Shown: positions 37,118 through 45,974, counted from the stretch's first letter. The stretch: DNA of 55,640 bases from Verrucomicrobiota bacterium (GCA_038744685.1 JBCDMB010000024.1:1-55640); one strand, 5' to 3'. Notes: generated from the sequence alone by a model not told the origin. Numbers and translations are program-made.

Positions 37118-37864
37118 ATGAAACGAAAACTAACAATCGCCGCAATCGCCGCTTCGGCAGTTGCGACATCGTCGGTTTTGCAAGCCCAGCAAATCTGGAC
37201 GGCAGGCCACGGTGATATTGGACTCGAGTACGACCCGATCGAAGGTGAACTCGAACCACACTGGCACCTTGGCGAAGACAATGAAACCGTTGTTATCGAC
37301 GGCATTTCCCAAAATTTCGGGAGTGAAGGCACCGAATTTGAGGCGGACGAACTGATCGCAGAGGGTGATCGGTCCGAGACACGTAACCCGACTTCGGACT
37401 GGGACTTTCTCGGAGTAAACTCAGGAGAGACTTTCTGGGTGTTTCCACAGACCGAGGACCCATCCGTCCCCTATATTGGGATCGGAACCGAGGAATTGGA
37501 TCCCAGTGACTGGGACGGCAACCTAACTCTGACATTGATCGGCTTTTCTGGACCTGGGGCCTTCTCCCTCTACAGCGTGGACGGAATTGGCGTGCCAACC
37601 GCGTTGATGGCTACCAGTGATGGAATCGATAGCGGAGACGTTCTCTCTATCGCAGCTGATTCCCACGAGCACTTCAACTGGGGTTTCTCTGCCCTTGGCG
37701 ACTACGAGCTGACGTTTCAAGCAGAAGGCACCCTCAGCGGTGGCGGAACGGTGACTGGATCTGAAACATTCGGATTCACCGTTGTCCCGGAACCATCCAG
37801 CTTTGGCTTCATTCTAGCAGCCGCGGGACTTCTCTGCGCGTTTTCTCGTCGGCGCAGAGGTTAG
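37118..37864 (+). CDS. Choice-of-anchor M domain protein with PEP-CTERM sorting signal
   Basis: 248 aa. The signal peptide KRKLTIAAIAASAVATSSVL ends near LQAQQ. The domain repeats the landmarks of its neighbour: TAGHGDIGLEYD (H31), LEPHWHLGED (H48, H50), FWVFPQTEDP, and DSHEHFNWGFSALGDYEL (H183, H185). It ends in VPEPSSFGFILAAAGLL followed by RRRR, a PEP-CTERM signal: membrane helix plus basic tail, used for exosortase-mediated sorting to the envelope. The histidine clusters would suit divalent metal binding; this is inference. Fifty-five bases separate it from the preceding gene, and a strong terminator follows at 37904. Confidence 0.82.
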   Translation: MKRKLTIAAIAASAVATSSVLQAQQIWTAGHGDIGLEYDPIEGELEPHWHLGEDNETVVIDGISQNFGSEGTEFEADELIAEGDRSETRNPTSDWDFLGVNSGETFWVFPQTEDPSVPYIGIGTEELDPSDWDGNLTLTLIGFSGPGAFSLYSVDGIGVPTALMATSDGIDSGDVLSIAADSHEHFNWGFSALGDYELTFQAEGTLSGGGTVTGSETFGFTVVPEPSSFGFILAAAGLLCAFSRRRRG

Positions 37865-37903
37865 ATTTACGGGATCTGGTTCATCGCCAGAAAGCCCTAT
37901 CTC

Positions 37904-37946
37904 AAGACCCTTGCTTGGATTGATTTCAGGCAAGGGTCTTTTCTTT
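37904..37946 (+). terminator. Rho-independent terminator
   Basis: AAGACCCTTGC (37904-37914) pairs perfectly with GCAAGGGTCTT (37930-37940) across a 15-base loop, followed by TTCTTT. The 11-bp GC-containing stem and T-rich tail close the pseudopilin/choice-of-anchor M operon 40 bases after the last stop and insulate the efflux genes. Confidence 0.9.
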
Positions 37947-38040
37947 AGTTAGATCGCTAGCCTACCATGCTCGAATACCGAGTAACTCGTCGAATCCGCT
38001 TTGACATTCAAAGCGAAACAAGGCCCCATAAGGCGTGGTC

Positions 38041-39102
38041 ATGAAGCCCTTTTATTTTCTCCTCGCAGGTGCCAGTGCGCTCCTCGTAGGTTGCTCCGAC
38101 GGCGACGAGCAAGCAGGTTTTGCGGGAGGCCCACCTCCTATGCCGGTTCTGGTGGACGAGGCACGACTGGAAACGATTGTGGAGACGGTGGATCTCGTTG
38201 GCTCTATCGCCGCCAACGAGCGAGTCGACCTGAGCCCGGAAATCTCTGGCCGAATTCGCTCCATAGAGTTCGAAGAGGGAGACCAAGTCGAGAAAGGGGA
38301 TCTTCTCATCACAATCGACGACTCCCGCCTCCGCTCACGCCTCAGCGAAGCCCAGGCAACTTTCGATCTGGCTCAGACGAGTTTGGATCGCAGCAAGCAG
38401 CTTCTCGAGCGGGACCTCATCCCTCCTCAGGAGCACGACGAGAAAATCGGTGAGTACGACGTTGCGAAAGCCCTTTTGGAGGGAGCACAGGAAGATCTGA
38501 ACTTCACTCGAATTCATGCCCCTTTCGGCGGAATTTTAGCGGCTCGAGAAATCAGTCCCGGAAGTTACGTTGAGCCCGGAGATATTTTGACCACGCTAGT
38601 AGAAATCAATCCTGTTAAAATCGATTTTGATGTTCCGGAACGGTTTTTGAGGCGACTCGCAGCGGGCCAAGTCATTCGTATCGTAGTTCCAGCCTATCCA
38701 GACCAATCCTTTGAAGGAGAGGTCTTTTTCGTTTCTCCAGTAATTAACCGCACGTCACGGACAGTGGAGGTCAAGGCAATCCTACCTAATGCGGATGGTC
38801 TTTTAAAGCCAGGTATGTTCGGAAACCTATCCCTCTCAGTTGAGACCCGCGAAGACAGTGTAGTAATCTCCGAATCCGCAGTTTTTCAAAGAGGAGACTT
38901 ACCCTTCGTCTATGTGGTCAACGAGCAGAACCTCACCGAATTACGTCCCGTCCAAATCGGCGTCCGTCGCTCCGGAGAAGTAGAGATCTTGTCAGGCGTG
39001 GAAGCCGGAGAGCAGGTCGTTGCAGAGGGAGTGCAAAAAGTCTTTTTTCCGGGAGCACCGGTAAGCCCGTCGCCACTGACAACGAAAGATAGCGAACTTT
39101 GA
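38041..39102 (+). CDS. RND efflux periplasmic adaptor lipoprotein (MFP)
   Basis: 353 aa from ATG 38041; a GTG two codons earlier is less likely. The lipoprotein signal KPFYFLLAGASALLVGC puts the lipid-bearing cysteine at residue 18. The family order is visible: beta-barrel/lipoyl halves (DLVGSIAANERVDLSPEISG; IRSIEFEEGDQVEKGDLLIT), alpha-helical hairpin (about 88-145; LSEAQATFDLAQTSLDRSKQ), and a second lipoyl half (IHAPFGGILAAREISPGSYV). Barrel and membrane-proximal domains follow. It bridges the RND pump and an outer-membrane channel. The RND permease starts 125 bases downstream; no TolC gene is adjacent. Confidence 0.93.
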   Translation: MKPFYFLLAGASALLVGCSDGDEQAGFAGGPPPMPVLVDEARLETIVETVDLVGSIAANERVDLSPEISGRIRSIEFEEGDQVEKGDLLITIDDSRLRSRLSEAQATFDLAQTSLDRSKQLLERDLIPPQEHDEKIGEYDVAKALLEGAQEDLNFTRIHAPFGGILAAREISPGSYVEPGDILTTLVEINPVKIDFDVPERFLRRLAAGQVIRIVVPAYPDQSFEGEVFFVSPVINRTSRTVEVKAILPNADGLLKPGMFGNLSLSVETREDSVVISESAVFQRGDLPFVYVVNEQNLTELRPVQIGVRRSGEVEILSGVEAGEQVVAEGVQKVFFPGAPVSPSPLTTKDSEL

Positions 39103-39170
39103 ACGCTGAACTTCCAACATTGAACATCGATGTCCCGAAGTTCGACGTTTACTGTTGGACGTTCAACGTT
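39102..39170. repeat. Long imperfect inverted repeat between adaptor and pump genes
   Basis: Arms of 28 bases, from AACGCTGAACTTCCAACA at 39102 and ending TGTTGGACGTTCAACGTT at 39170, pair at 23 of 28 positions around a loop of about 13 bases. The left arm begins inside the adaptor stop codon. No T-run follows, so it is a stem-loop inside the operon and possibly a dispersed repeat. It could lower pump expression relative to the adaptor. Confidence 0.6.
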
Positions 39171-39227
39171 CCCCATTCCATCGATCAAGATGCGGGCCAA
39201 CCGACCCATAGCTAAACGGCCTCCACG

Positions 39228-42200
39228 ATGACCCTGTCCGAAATTTGTATCAAAAGGCCGGTCCTTGCCACCATGATGAGCTTGGCAATCATCCTGTTTG
39301 GGGTTGCGGGGATTCTCCAGCTTCCGGTGCGCGAGCTGCCGGACATCGATCCGCCGATTGTTACGATCACCACTATTTATCCGGGCGCCAATGCGAGGAT
39401 CATAGAAACGGAAGTTACCGAGCGCATCGAAGATGCTGTAAGCGGAGTTGAAGGTATCGAGAAACTGACCTCCCAGAGCCGAGAGCAGTTAAGCCTTGTT
39501 ACCGTGCAGTTTTCTTTGAGCCGCAATATCGATGTTGCTGCTCAGGAAATCCGTGACCGTGTTTTGCGAATTCGGTCGAACCTTCCCGACGATATCGATG
39601 AGCCCGTTATTGCCAAGGCCGACTCAGATGCTCGGCCGATCATGTGGGTCGCTCTTTTTAGCGAACAACGGTCAACCCTTGAGCTGACCGATCTCGCCGA
39701 GAATCAGCTTCAAGAGCAACTCCAAATCGTGCCAGGAGTGAGCTCGGTGATCCTCGGAGGTTCAAAGCGATTTGCGATTCGCATAAGACTTGATTCGGCG
39801 GCGATGGCTGCCCGGGAAATCACCATAATCGACGTCGAAGATGCTCTCGAAAATCAGAACGTCGACTTACCGAGCGGCCAACTGGAAAACCGTGAACGGG
39901 AATTCTCAATTTACACCCGAGGTGACCTGCAAACACCCGAGGAATTTGGTCGGATAGTTGTTTCTGATGCTGGTTCCCCTCTCGTAAGGTTGGAAGATGT
40001 TGCGACCGTCGAGATCGGCGTTGAGAACGAAAAGACAGTTGCCCGTTACAACGGCGACCCAGCGGTTGGTCTGGGGGTAATTCGCCAGTCGCAGGCCAAC
40101 ACGATTGAGGTGGCAAAGGGGATTACTGCCACAATGGAGAGGCTTTCGGCCAATTTACCCGACGACGTCTCCTGGTTTGTCGCCTATGATGAAAGCATAT
40201 TCGTTGAGAAAGCGATTACCGAGGTGTGGCGGACCCTCGGGATCACATTCGGACTCGTTGTCCTTACCATCTTTATCTTTCTCCGAAACATCCGATCGAC
40301 TCTCGTCCCAGCGATTACCATCCCTGTGTCGGTTATCGGAACTTTCTTCGTTCTCTACCTCTTTGGGTATTCGATCAACATTCTGACCATGCTCGCCCTT
40401 GTTCTGGTGATCGGAATCGTGGTCGATGACTCGATTGTAGTTCTGGAGAACATTTACCGGCATATCGAGGAGGGGATGAAGCCTATCGAAGCTGCTATCC
40501 TGGGCATGAAGGAGATCACCTTCGCGGTGATCGTAACGACTGTGACTCTGGTAGCCGTTTTTCTACCCATCACTTTTCAAACCTCCGATACAGGACGTCT
40601 CTTCATCGAGTTTGGGGTTACTCTCGCGAGTGCGGTCGTTGTCTCCTCTTTCGTTGCTCTCACCCTTACCCCGATGCTTTCAGCGCGGACCCAGCGGGCA
40701 AGGAAGCGGAGCCTGGAAGAGGAGTTTTGGTTCTTCCGATTCTTTGAAAAAGGTTTTGATCGTCTCGCTCGAGCCTATGAAAAAACGCTCGGATTCTCTC
40801 TCAATCATCCCTCGGTCATCCTTCTGATTATCGCGGGTGCGGTCGGGGTCGGGGCCTTCTTTTATCTAAAGCTGGATCAGGAGTTTTTGGTCGAGGAAGA
40901 TAAGGGAAGACTATTCGCACTAGCCATCGCTCCAGAGGGTTCCACCTCTGATTACACTGACCGAATGGTCGAAAAGATGGAACAAATTGTGAAGCAAGTC
41001 CCAGAGGTGGCAGGATTCTTTACCGCTGTTGCCCTTCCCCTTGACGGCGTCGGAAACCCCGCGCAGGGCCTCATGTTTGCCCGCTTTGTCGACGCAAGTG
41101 AGAGAAAGCGTTCCGTTCCTGACATCGTCAACGCTCCGGGTGGACTCAAGGACCAGTTCTTTGGGGGCGTCGAGGGCGCGTTTTCAATCGCAATTCTCCC
41201 AAAATCGATTGGTTCCGGGTTTGGCCTGCCCTATCAACTCGTTCTGCAAAGCCCGGATCTCGACCTTCTGTCTGGCCTCGGCGAACGGATCGCTGGGCGT
41301 CTCTCGGCCGAAGGTTTTCTCACCAACACCCGGTCGACTTTCAATCTCGACAAGCCGGAGTTGAGGGTAGTCCCAAACCGCGATCGTTTAAACGAGCTCA
41401 ATGTCTCATTGGCTGACTTGTCGCGCACCCTCCAAGTTCTTTTTGGCGGCGAGGACATTTCCAACGTAAAGCGTGACGGCAAGGAGTATGATGTAATCGC
41501 CCAGCTCGATCGTGAGTCCCGTCTCACACCGGAAGACATCAGCCGCGTCTATGTCCGCACCGGAGCGGGAGAACTCGTACCAGTCTCCAATCTAGTCGAC
41601 TTTGAAGAGGGAGGTGGTCCAAACGCAATCGAACGTTACAATCGGATCCGGTCGACTACGATCGAGGCCACCCCAACCGGGGTCACCATGGGAGAAGCGA
41701 TTCGCCGAACGGAAGCAATTCTCGAGGAGGAACTACCTCCCAACGTGACCTACACCTGGAGTGGCGAAGCCGAGGATCTGATCGATACCGGGAATGAAAT
41801 TCTTTTCGTCCTGGGATTCGCCCTACTTCTGGTTTACATGGTTCTCGCCGCACAATTCGAGAGCCTCACCAATCCTCTCACGGTTTTATTGACGGTTCCC
41901 CTCGCTGCTTGCGGAGCCTTTGGCGCCCTTTGGGCATTGAGTTTCTTTGAGCGAATTCCCGGAATGAATCTGAACCTGTTTAGCCAGATAGGACTAATCC
42001 TCCTTGTGGGACTTGTGACGAAGAATGCAATCCTTCTGGTGGAATTCGCCAATCAACAGTTGGCTCGTGGCGTGAGCGCGAAACAAGCCATGCTGGAGGC
42101 AGGAAAAATCCGCTTCCGACCAATCATGATGACCAGCGTTTCAACGATTGCCGGACTTATGCCAATCGTAATTGGTTTCGGGGCAGGCGCAGAGAGCAGG

Positions 42201-42350
42201 CGACCTCTTGGTGTCGCGGCAGCTGGAGGGCTGATCAGCAGTCTCGCGCTAACCCTAATCGCCGTTCCGGTCGTCTACCTGCTCTTTTCGAAACTCACCC
42301 GTAAGCCGCGAGCTACGGAACCGGGGACGAACGACGAAAAGACTGCCTAA
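39228..42350 (+). CDS. RND-family efflux pump permease (HAE1 type)
   Basis: 1040-aa inner-membrane proton/drug antiporter. Twelve helices and two large periplasmic loops in the usual order: MTLSEICIKRPVLATMMSLA at the N-terminus, a porter domain with PDIDPPIVTITTIYPGAN, and helix 4 with GIVVDDSIVVLENIYRHIEE (proton-relay D400-D401). The second half begins near SLNHPSVILLIIAGAV, with helix 10-11 motifs GLILLVGLVTKNAILLVEFA and FRPIMMTSVSTIAGLMPIVI. Hydrophobic multidrug class rather than metal (CusA) class, as I judge from the acidic pair without the CusA methionines. Partner adaptor upstream. Its last 96 bases overlap the convergent DUF2784 gene. Confidence 0.95.
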   Translation: MTLSEICIKRPVLATMMSLAIILFGVAGILQLPVRELPDIDPPIVTITTIYPGANARIIETEVTERIEDAVSGVEGIEKLTSQSREQLSLVTVQFSLSRNIDVAAQEIRDRVLRIRSNLPDDIDEPVIAKADSDARPIMWVALFSEQRSTLELTDLAENQLQEQLQIVPGVSSVILGGSKRFAIRIRLDSAAMAAREITIIDVEDALENQNVDLPSGQLENREREFSIYTRGDLQTPEEFGRIVVSDAGSPLVRLEDVATVEIGVENEKTVARYNGDPAVGLGVIRQSQANTIEVAKGITATMERLSANLPDDVSWFVAYDESIFVEKAITEVWRTLGITFGLVVLTIFIFLRNIRSTLVPAITIPVSVIGTFFVLYLFGYSINILTMLALVLVIGIVVDDSIVVLENIYRHIEEGMKPIEAAILGMKEITFAVIVTTVTLVAVFLPITFQTSDTGRLFIEFGVTLASAVVVSSFVALTLTPMLSARTQRARKRSLEEEFWFFRFFEKGFDRLARAYEKTLGFSLNHPSVILLIIAGAVGVGAFFYLKLDQEFLVEEDKGRLFALAIAPEGSTSDYTDRMVEKMEQIVKQVPEVAGFFTAVALPLDGVGNPAQGLMFARFVDASERKRSVPDIVNAPGGLKDQFFGGVEGAFSIAILPKSIGSGFGLPYQLVLQSPDLDLLSGLGERIAGRLSAEGFLTNTRSTFNLDKPELRVVPNRDRLNELNVSLADLSRTLQVLFGGEDISNVKRDGKEYDVIAQLDRESRLTPEDISRVYVRTGAGELVPVSNLVDFEEGGGPNAIERYNRIRSTTIEATPTGVTMGEAIRRTEAILEEELPPNVTYTWSGEAEDLIDTGNEILFVLGFALLLVYMVLAAQFESLTNPLTVLLTVPLAACGAFGALWALSFFERIPGMNLNLFSQIGLILLVGLVTKNAILLVEFANQQLARGVSAKQAMLEAGKIRFRPIMMTSVSTIAGLMPIVIGFGAGAESRRPLGVAAAGGLISSLALTLIAVPVVYLLFSKLTRKPRATEPGTNDEKTA

Positions 42351-42695
42351 GACCAAAAGGCCAAAGATCGTGTAGGCGGCAAGAAACGCCTCCCATGGTG
42401 CCTCGATGTAAAGGATACGATCCAGCCAATGGGAAATAAACGAACCCTCGTAAGTCTCTTCTCCCGCCCGTTCGCGCAACTGCATCTCCCAATCGGTGAG
42501 GGGACAGATAATCCCGAGCCAAGACTGCACAACGACGAAGCCAATTGCCAGAAGGTGACCTACACGAAACCAAGGATTGCGAACCCATTCCCAACGCAGC
42601 GCAGCTCCTACCCAAACCACTATCAGACCACCCACCACGAAAACAACAAATCCAAAGTGGACGAAGAGGAGAACGTCTGCCGCGAAACCAGCCAT
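42255..42695 (-). CDS. DUF2784 domain-containing membrane protein
   Basis: 146 aa from ATG 42695; the frame is open to 42728. Three transmembrane helices are visible: FAADVLLFVHFGFVVFVVGG, LLAIGFVVVQSWLGIICPLT and FLAAYTIFGLLVLGSLFVV. Family-typical words are WVRNPWFRVGHLLAIG, CPLTDWEMQLRERAGEE and SHWLDRILYIEAPWE. Function unknown for this inner-membrane family. Its 3' end overlaps the RND permease gene by 96 bases on the opposite strand. Confidence 0.82.
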   Translation of the reverse strand: MAGFAADVLLFVHFGFVVFVVGGLIVVWVGAALRWEWVRNPWFRVGHLLAIGFVVVQSWLGIICPLTDWEMQLRERAGEETYEGSFISHWLDRILYIEAPWEAFLAAYTIFGLLVLGSLFVVRPRFRSSRLTGEFRKEQVDDRNGD

Positions 42696-42822
42696 AGGAG
42701 TCAGTTCACAAAGGAGTACGCCATTCAAAAAGGGTCAATGGAGAAAGGTGACGGGGTGGCCGGGCCTAGGAACTCTCCACCGGGGGACTGTCTTACGACC
42801 CTCGCTCCCGGAATAGAAAATC

Positions 42823-43626
42823 CTAACTCTCCTTCGCCGCTTCCCGCGCCTTTGGATCCTCGATCATTTCCTCCAGAGTCAGTCCCGTCAGCTCTTTCAA
42901 ACCACGAAAACAAAGCCAGATTGCGAAGCCAGTCACGATCAAGGCGGGACCCATAATTACAGGAAAAGTGAGCACGTTCATTTTTGCCAATTCTTCGTTG
43001 AACTCCGTAGTTCCAGCCGGGCTAACGACGATCCACCTTGCCAAAAAATAACTCAAAATAGAACTGAGGAAAAATGATGCAGAGAGGAGGTAGGTCGTTT
43101 TTCTCATCAAAGTTTCAAAACCAGCTTTATTATTTCTCTCTTCAAGCCGACTCTGTATTCGGTGAACCTGGAAAATTTCGGGACGATAGATAAATAGGCG
43201 CACCAAAGGATAACGGGTAAAAGTCGAGATCAAGGTGGCAAGACCTAGGGCTCCAGGGATTCCAGCCTCTTTAACTGCGACCCAAACCGGAGGAAGCTCA
43301 AGTAAGCCGATACCTCCCGTTAAAAGAACCCCAACAATTCCTAAGATAGAGAAAAAGTTCCATGCTCGTCTTCGAACGAAATCATAGATCCCATAGCCAA
43401 GGGGAAATGCTAGGGCTATTACAAAGATCGATTTAGCGGTTTCAAACGGGAGACCCTCTAGTATTCCTCCGAACCAGTCGTCGCCCTTGATCAGAAGAAG
43501 CGACGGGACGACAATATTGAAGCCGAGATTGAACCACGGGTTTTCCTGTTTCTTTACGGTGTCCGACACGAACGTGAAAAAACCGTGACACGTCGTTCCC
43601 GTAAAGGTAATTTCCGAGTTTTTCAT
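42823..43626 (-). CDS. VC0807-like inner-membrane protein
   Basis: 267 aa from ATG 43626; the open frame reaches 43656 from a TTG, and a GTG at 43569 is also possible. About six transmembrane helices, including [56 protein letters not shown], and a C-terminal pair near FSDI-free segments [20 protein letters not shown] and [21 protein letters not shown] assign it to the VC0807 family on pattern (NP-xx-NLGFN-xx-PS, then DxxRRRxWNFFSI). No known function. The coaB start lies 40 bases away, divergent. Confidence 0.65.
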   Translation of the reverse strand: MKNSEITFTGTTCHGFFTFVSDTVKKQENPWFNLGFNIVVPSLLLIKGDDWFGGILEGLPFETAKSIFVIALAFPLGYGIYDFVRRRAWNFFSILGIVGVLLTGGIGLLELPPVWVAVKEAGIPGALGLATLISTFTRYPLVRLFIYRPEIFQVHRIQSRLEERNNKAGFETLMRKTTYLLSASFFLSSILSYFLARWIVVSPAGTTEFNEELAKMNVLTFPVIMGPALIVTGFAIWLCFRGLKELTGLTLEEMIEDPKAREAAKES

Positions 43627-43665
43627 CCGGAAACTCGGTCCTTTAAGACTGCACAAGACACTACA

Positions 43666-44343
43666 GTGAAGTTTTCATCCCCATTACGGTGCGTAATCAC
43701 GGCTGGTCCCACGAGGGAGCCAATAGACCCGGTGCGTTACATCAGCAATGCCTCCACAGGAAAGATGGGGTTTGCGATTGCGAAAGCCGCGGTAGAGGCT
43801 GGTTGGACGGTCGACCTCATTAGCGGTCCTACCCAACTCGTAGAACCTCCCGAGTGCATCCTTTATCCCGTAGTCACCGGCGAGGAGATGTTTCATCAGG
43901 TAGACGCGCTGTTCGACGCCTGCGATATTCTCATCATGACTGCAGCCGTTGTGGACTTCCGCCCCAAACAAGTCCTTGACCGAAAGGAGAAGAAAGGAGA
44001 CGCCCGGCTCGATCTGGAAATGGAGCCCGTCGTGGACATTCTAAAGACCGTTTCGCAGAGAAAGAGGAATCAGTTTCTCGTTGGATTTGCCGCGGAAACC
44101 CACGACTTGGAGAACTACGCTCTCTGGAAATTGGAGGAGAAAAATCTCGATTTGATTGCCGCGAACCGGATTGACGAAGCGGGGGCAGGCTTTGCGGGAG
44201 ACACCAACATCCTCACTGTTTTGGGCCCTGAAGGATTCCGGGAGGAGTGGCCACTAAGCGACAAAGAGGTCCTCGGAGAGCGGTTGGTTTCCCTCATTTC
44301 ACGAATTCTCGAGCCGGACGACGTTCTCAAAACGGCTCGCTAG
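43666..44343 (+). CDS. coaB: Stand-alone phosphopantothenate-cysteine ligase (CoaB)
   Basis: Joins 4'-phosphopantothenate and cysteine in CoA synthesis. 225 aa from GTG 43666. Family landmarks: [20 protein letters not shown] with the glycine and proline turn, then [49 protein letters not shown], and the lysine-rich [11 protein letters not shown]. The usual bacterial enzyme is the CoaBC fusion with an N-terminal decarboxylase; here that half is missing, so CoaC should be encoded elsewhere, or this is a group-specific split. A longer frame to 43585 overlaps the divergent gene and is unlikely. The kinase gene starts 14 bases after its stop. Confidence 0.88.
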   Translation: MKFSSPLRCVITAGPTREPIDPVRYISNASTGKMGFAIAKAAVEAGWTVDLISGPTQLVEPPECILYPVVTGEEMFHQVDALFDACDILIMTAAVVDFRPKQVLDRKEKKGDARLDLEMEPVVDILKTVSQRKRNQFLVGFAAETHDLENYALWKLEEKNLDLIAANRIDEAGAGFAGDTNILTVLGPEGFREEWPLSDKEVLGERLVSLISRILEPDDVLKTAR

Positions 44344-44357
44344 GCCCACGCGCACCC

Positions 44358-45539
44358 ATGCCCCGAAACCGCAATAAGGGCCTCGAGCGCATTCTCGGTC
44401 GTCTTGAGGACCTCGACGAACAGAACCTCACGATTCTCGTTAACCGTCTGGTCCGGGACAGGCATTTGCTCGAAAGCGTCTTCGACATCATTCATGACGG
44501 AATTCTCGTTCTCGACGGAGAAGGGATCATTCAGTACTCCAACGAGGCTGCCTTTCGGCTCCTTGGTCTCCAGAGAAGAGAGATCGGGAAGTCGGTGGTT
44601 TGGCGCCGGATCCCAGAACTTTCCCAAGCGCTCCAAATTGATCCCGAGGACAGCAAGCCGGACAAGCGTGCAGCCTCCTGCGAGATTGAAGTCCACTACC
44701 CTGAAACTAAAGCCCTGCGCGTCTATCTGGTTCCCATGGAGGAGGCTACAGAGCTTGATCTTCGCGACGGAACCGTGGTCGTTTTCTCGGATGTCACCGA
44801 GATCAAGCATTCTACTGAAGAACTGATCGAAAATGAACGAGTGGCCTCCATCATGATGCTGGCAGCTGGAGTCGCCCACGAGCTGGGAAATCCTCTCAAC
44901 TCCCTCACCATCCACTTGCAGCTAATCCGAAGACAACTCGAGAGTCTGAAAGACTCGAAAGAAACGAGAAAGACGAAGAAGTCGGTCGACATCTGCTCTC
45001 GCGAAGTCGAACGGCTTGACGGAATCATTACCAATTTCCTTGCCGCGATCCGTCCTCAGGAACCGAACCTCAGGCAGGTGAACTTAATGGATGTCCTGAA
45101 TGAGGTCCTCGAGGTAGAGAGCGATCTTTTTGCTGAGCGGAAAGTCGACGTGGTCGTCGATCTCGACACCCTTCCCCCTCCAGTTCTGGGGGATCCTGAC
45201 CAGCTCAAGCAAGTGTTCTTCAACGTGCTCAAAAACGCTGTCGAAGCGATGCCAGGCGGCGGCTCGATCCGCATCCGTTGGCGAAAAGATCCCAAACACA
45301 CCGTTCTTCTCTTCGCAGACACGGGCGAGGGCATTGAGCCCGAGGATATTCCCAAAGTGTTCCAGCCTTACTTTACGACAAAGACCACTGGAAATGGTTT
45401 AGGCATGATGATCGTCCACCGAATTATGCGGGACCACCAAGGGACAATCGCAATCGACAGTCGTCCGGGCGAAGGAACGGTAGTCACGCTTCAGTTCCCA
45501 GCACTCGATCCAGAACGACCGCTTTTGGAAGATACGTGA
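44358..45539 (+). CDS. PAS-domain sensor histidine kinase (NtrB-like)
   Basis: 393 aa from ATG 44358. Soluble, no membrane helix. A helical N-terminus precedes a PAS domain (about 45-150; ESVFDIIHDGILVLDGEGII, then GLQRREIGKS). The HisKA dimerisation helix has the acceptor histidine in AAGVAHELGNPLNSLTIHL. HATPase_c is complete: N-box VFFNVLKNAVEAMPGGGSI, G1 FADTGEGIEPED, F-box FQPYFTTKTTGNGLGMMIV, G2 GEGTVVTLQFP. An NtrB/GlnL- or AtoS-type kinase is likely. No response regulator lies nearby, so it is an orphan in this window. Cotranscribed with coaB by position. Confidence 0.9.
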   Translation: MPRNRNKGLERILGRLEDLDEQNLTILVNRLVRDRHLLESVFDIIHDGILVLDGEGIIQYSNEAAFRLLGLQRREIGKSVVWRRIPELSQALQIDPEDSKPDKRAASCEIEVHYPETKALRVYLVPMEEATELDLRDGTVVVFSDVTEIKHSTEELIENERVASIMMLAAGVAHELGNPLNSLTIHLQLIRRQLESLKDSKETRKTKKSVDICSREVERLDGIITNFLAAIRPQEPNLRQVNLMDVLNEVLEVESDLFAERKVDVVVDLDTLPPPVLGDPDQLKQVFFNVLKNAVEAMPGGGSIRIRWRKDPKHTVLLFADTGEGIEPEDIPKVFQPYFTTKTTGNGLGMMIVHRIMRDHQGTIAIDSRPGEGTVVTLQFPALDPERPLLEDT

Positions 45540-45545
45540 ATCCGT

Positions 45546-45594
45546 GGGAGGGTCCGGTAAGTCATGAGCCTGTCGAATGGCTCCGCCCGGACCG
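45546..45594. repeat. 49-base structured repeat, copy 1
   Basis: It begins GGGAGGGTCCGGTAAGTCAT and ends GGCTCCGCCCGGACCG. Outer arms GGTCCGG and CCGGACC pair, and inner arms GAGCC and GGCTC pair around TGTCGAAT. A second copy at 47455-47503 matches 46 of 49 bases. The two copies bracket the alkaline-phosphatase-like gene in direct orientation. Confidence 0.75.
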
Positions 45595-45654
45595 TCTGCT
45601 CGTCAATCGCTATACCGGTCTTAATTCGAAGAGCGTTCCCTTTTCAAACGGCGC

Positions 45655-45679
45655 GGACGGAGCAGAGTCCGTCCCTCCC
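45655..45679. repeat. Hairpin repeat, GGAC...GTCCCTCC family, copy A
   Basis: GGACGGA (45655-45661), loop GCAGAG, TCCGTCC (45668-45674), then CTCCC. It belongs to a set of short hairpins whose stem sequences differ by paired changes while the flanking CTCC tail stays constant. The whole 45540-45974 gap is filled with such repeats and with weak frames built from them. Confidence 0.7.
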
Positions 45680-45770
45680 GGCCTGAGCCTGTTGAACGGC
45701 GATGTCCGGGATTCCTGCTGGACAAATCAAAGACGCCGATCTGTGGCGCGCTTAGCCGAGTCAGGCCGGC

Positions 45771-45815
45771 GTCCCTCCAATGCCCCTTTTGTGGAGGGAC
45801 ATCGGCCTCGATGTC
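45771..45815. repeat. Hairpin repeats, converging copies
   Basis: GTCCCTCCA (45771-45779) and TGGAGGGAC (45792-45800) are perfect complements 12 bases apart. The right one continues into GACATCG (45798-45804), GCCT, CGATGTC (45809-45815): on the minus strand this is stem GACATCG, loop AGGC, stem CGATGTC, tail CCTCCA. The loop and tail match the copy at 49076 while the stem differs. Confidence 0.65.
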
Positions 45816-45930
45816 TGCCTTTCAGTCCTGACAAAAGAAAGACGCCAGCCGCTAACGAACTCAGCCGAGTCAGCGAAGCATCCAAAGCAATGCTCTGTAG
45901 GCGGCACTGACTCCAAGAGTATCCACTCTT

Positions 45931-45946
45931 TGACACGAAAGTGTCA
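45931..45946. other. GAAA-tetraloop hairpin before the phosphatase gene
   Basis: TGACAC, GAAA, GTGTCA form a six-base-pair stem closed by a GNRA-type tetraloop, 28 bases upstream of the ATG at 45975. It could sit in the 5' leader of that gene. It does not match a Pho box. Confidence 0.4.
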
Positions 45947-45974
45947 CGATGGAAGAGTTGCCCGATTACTCGAT

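Noticed and set aside
45536-45910. 124-aa plus-strand reading frame after the kinase gene
   Set aside because: Begins with GTG inside the preceding gene and is built from the hairpin repeats (PPGLSLLNGD, GRRPSNAPFVEGHRP). Typical of spurious frames in repeat DNA.
45931-45946. Pho box upstream of the phosphatase-like gene
   Set aside because: The element is a perfect hairpin with a GAAA loop, not direct repeats of a CTGTCAT type.
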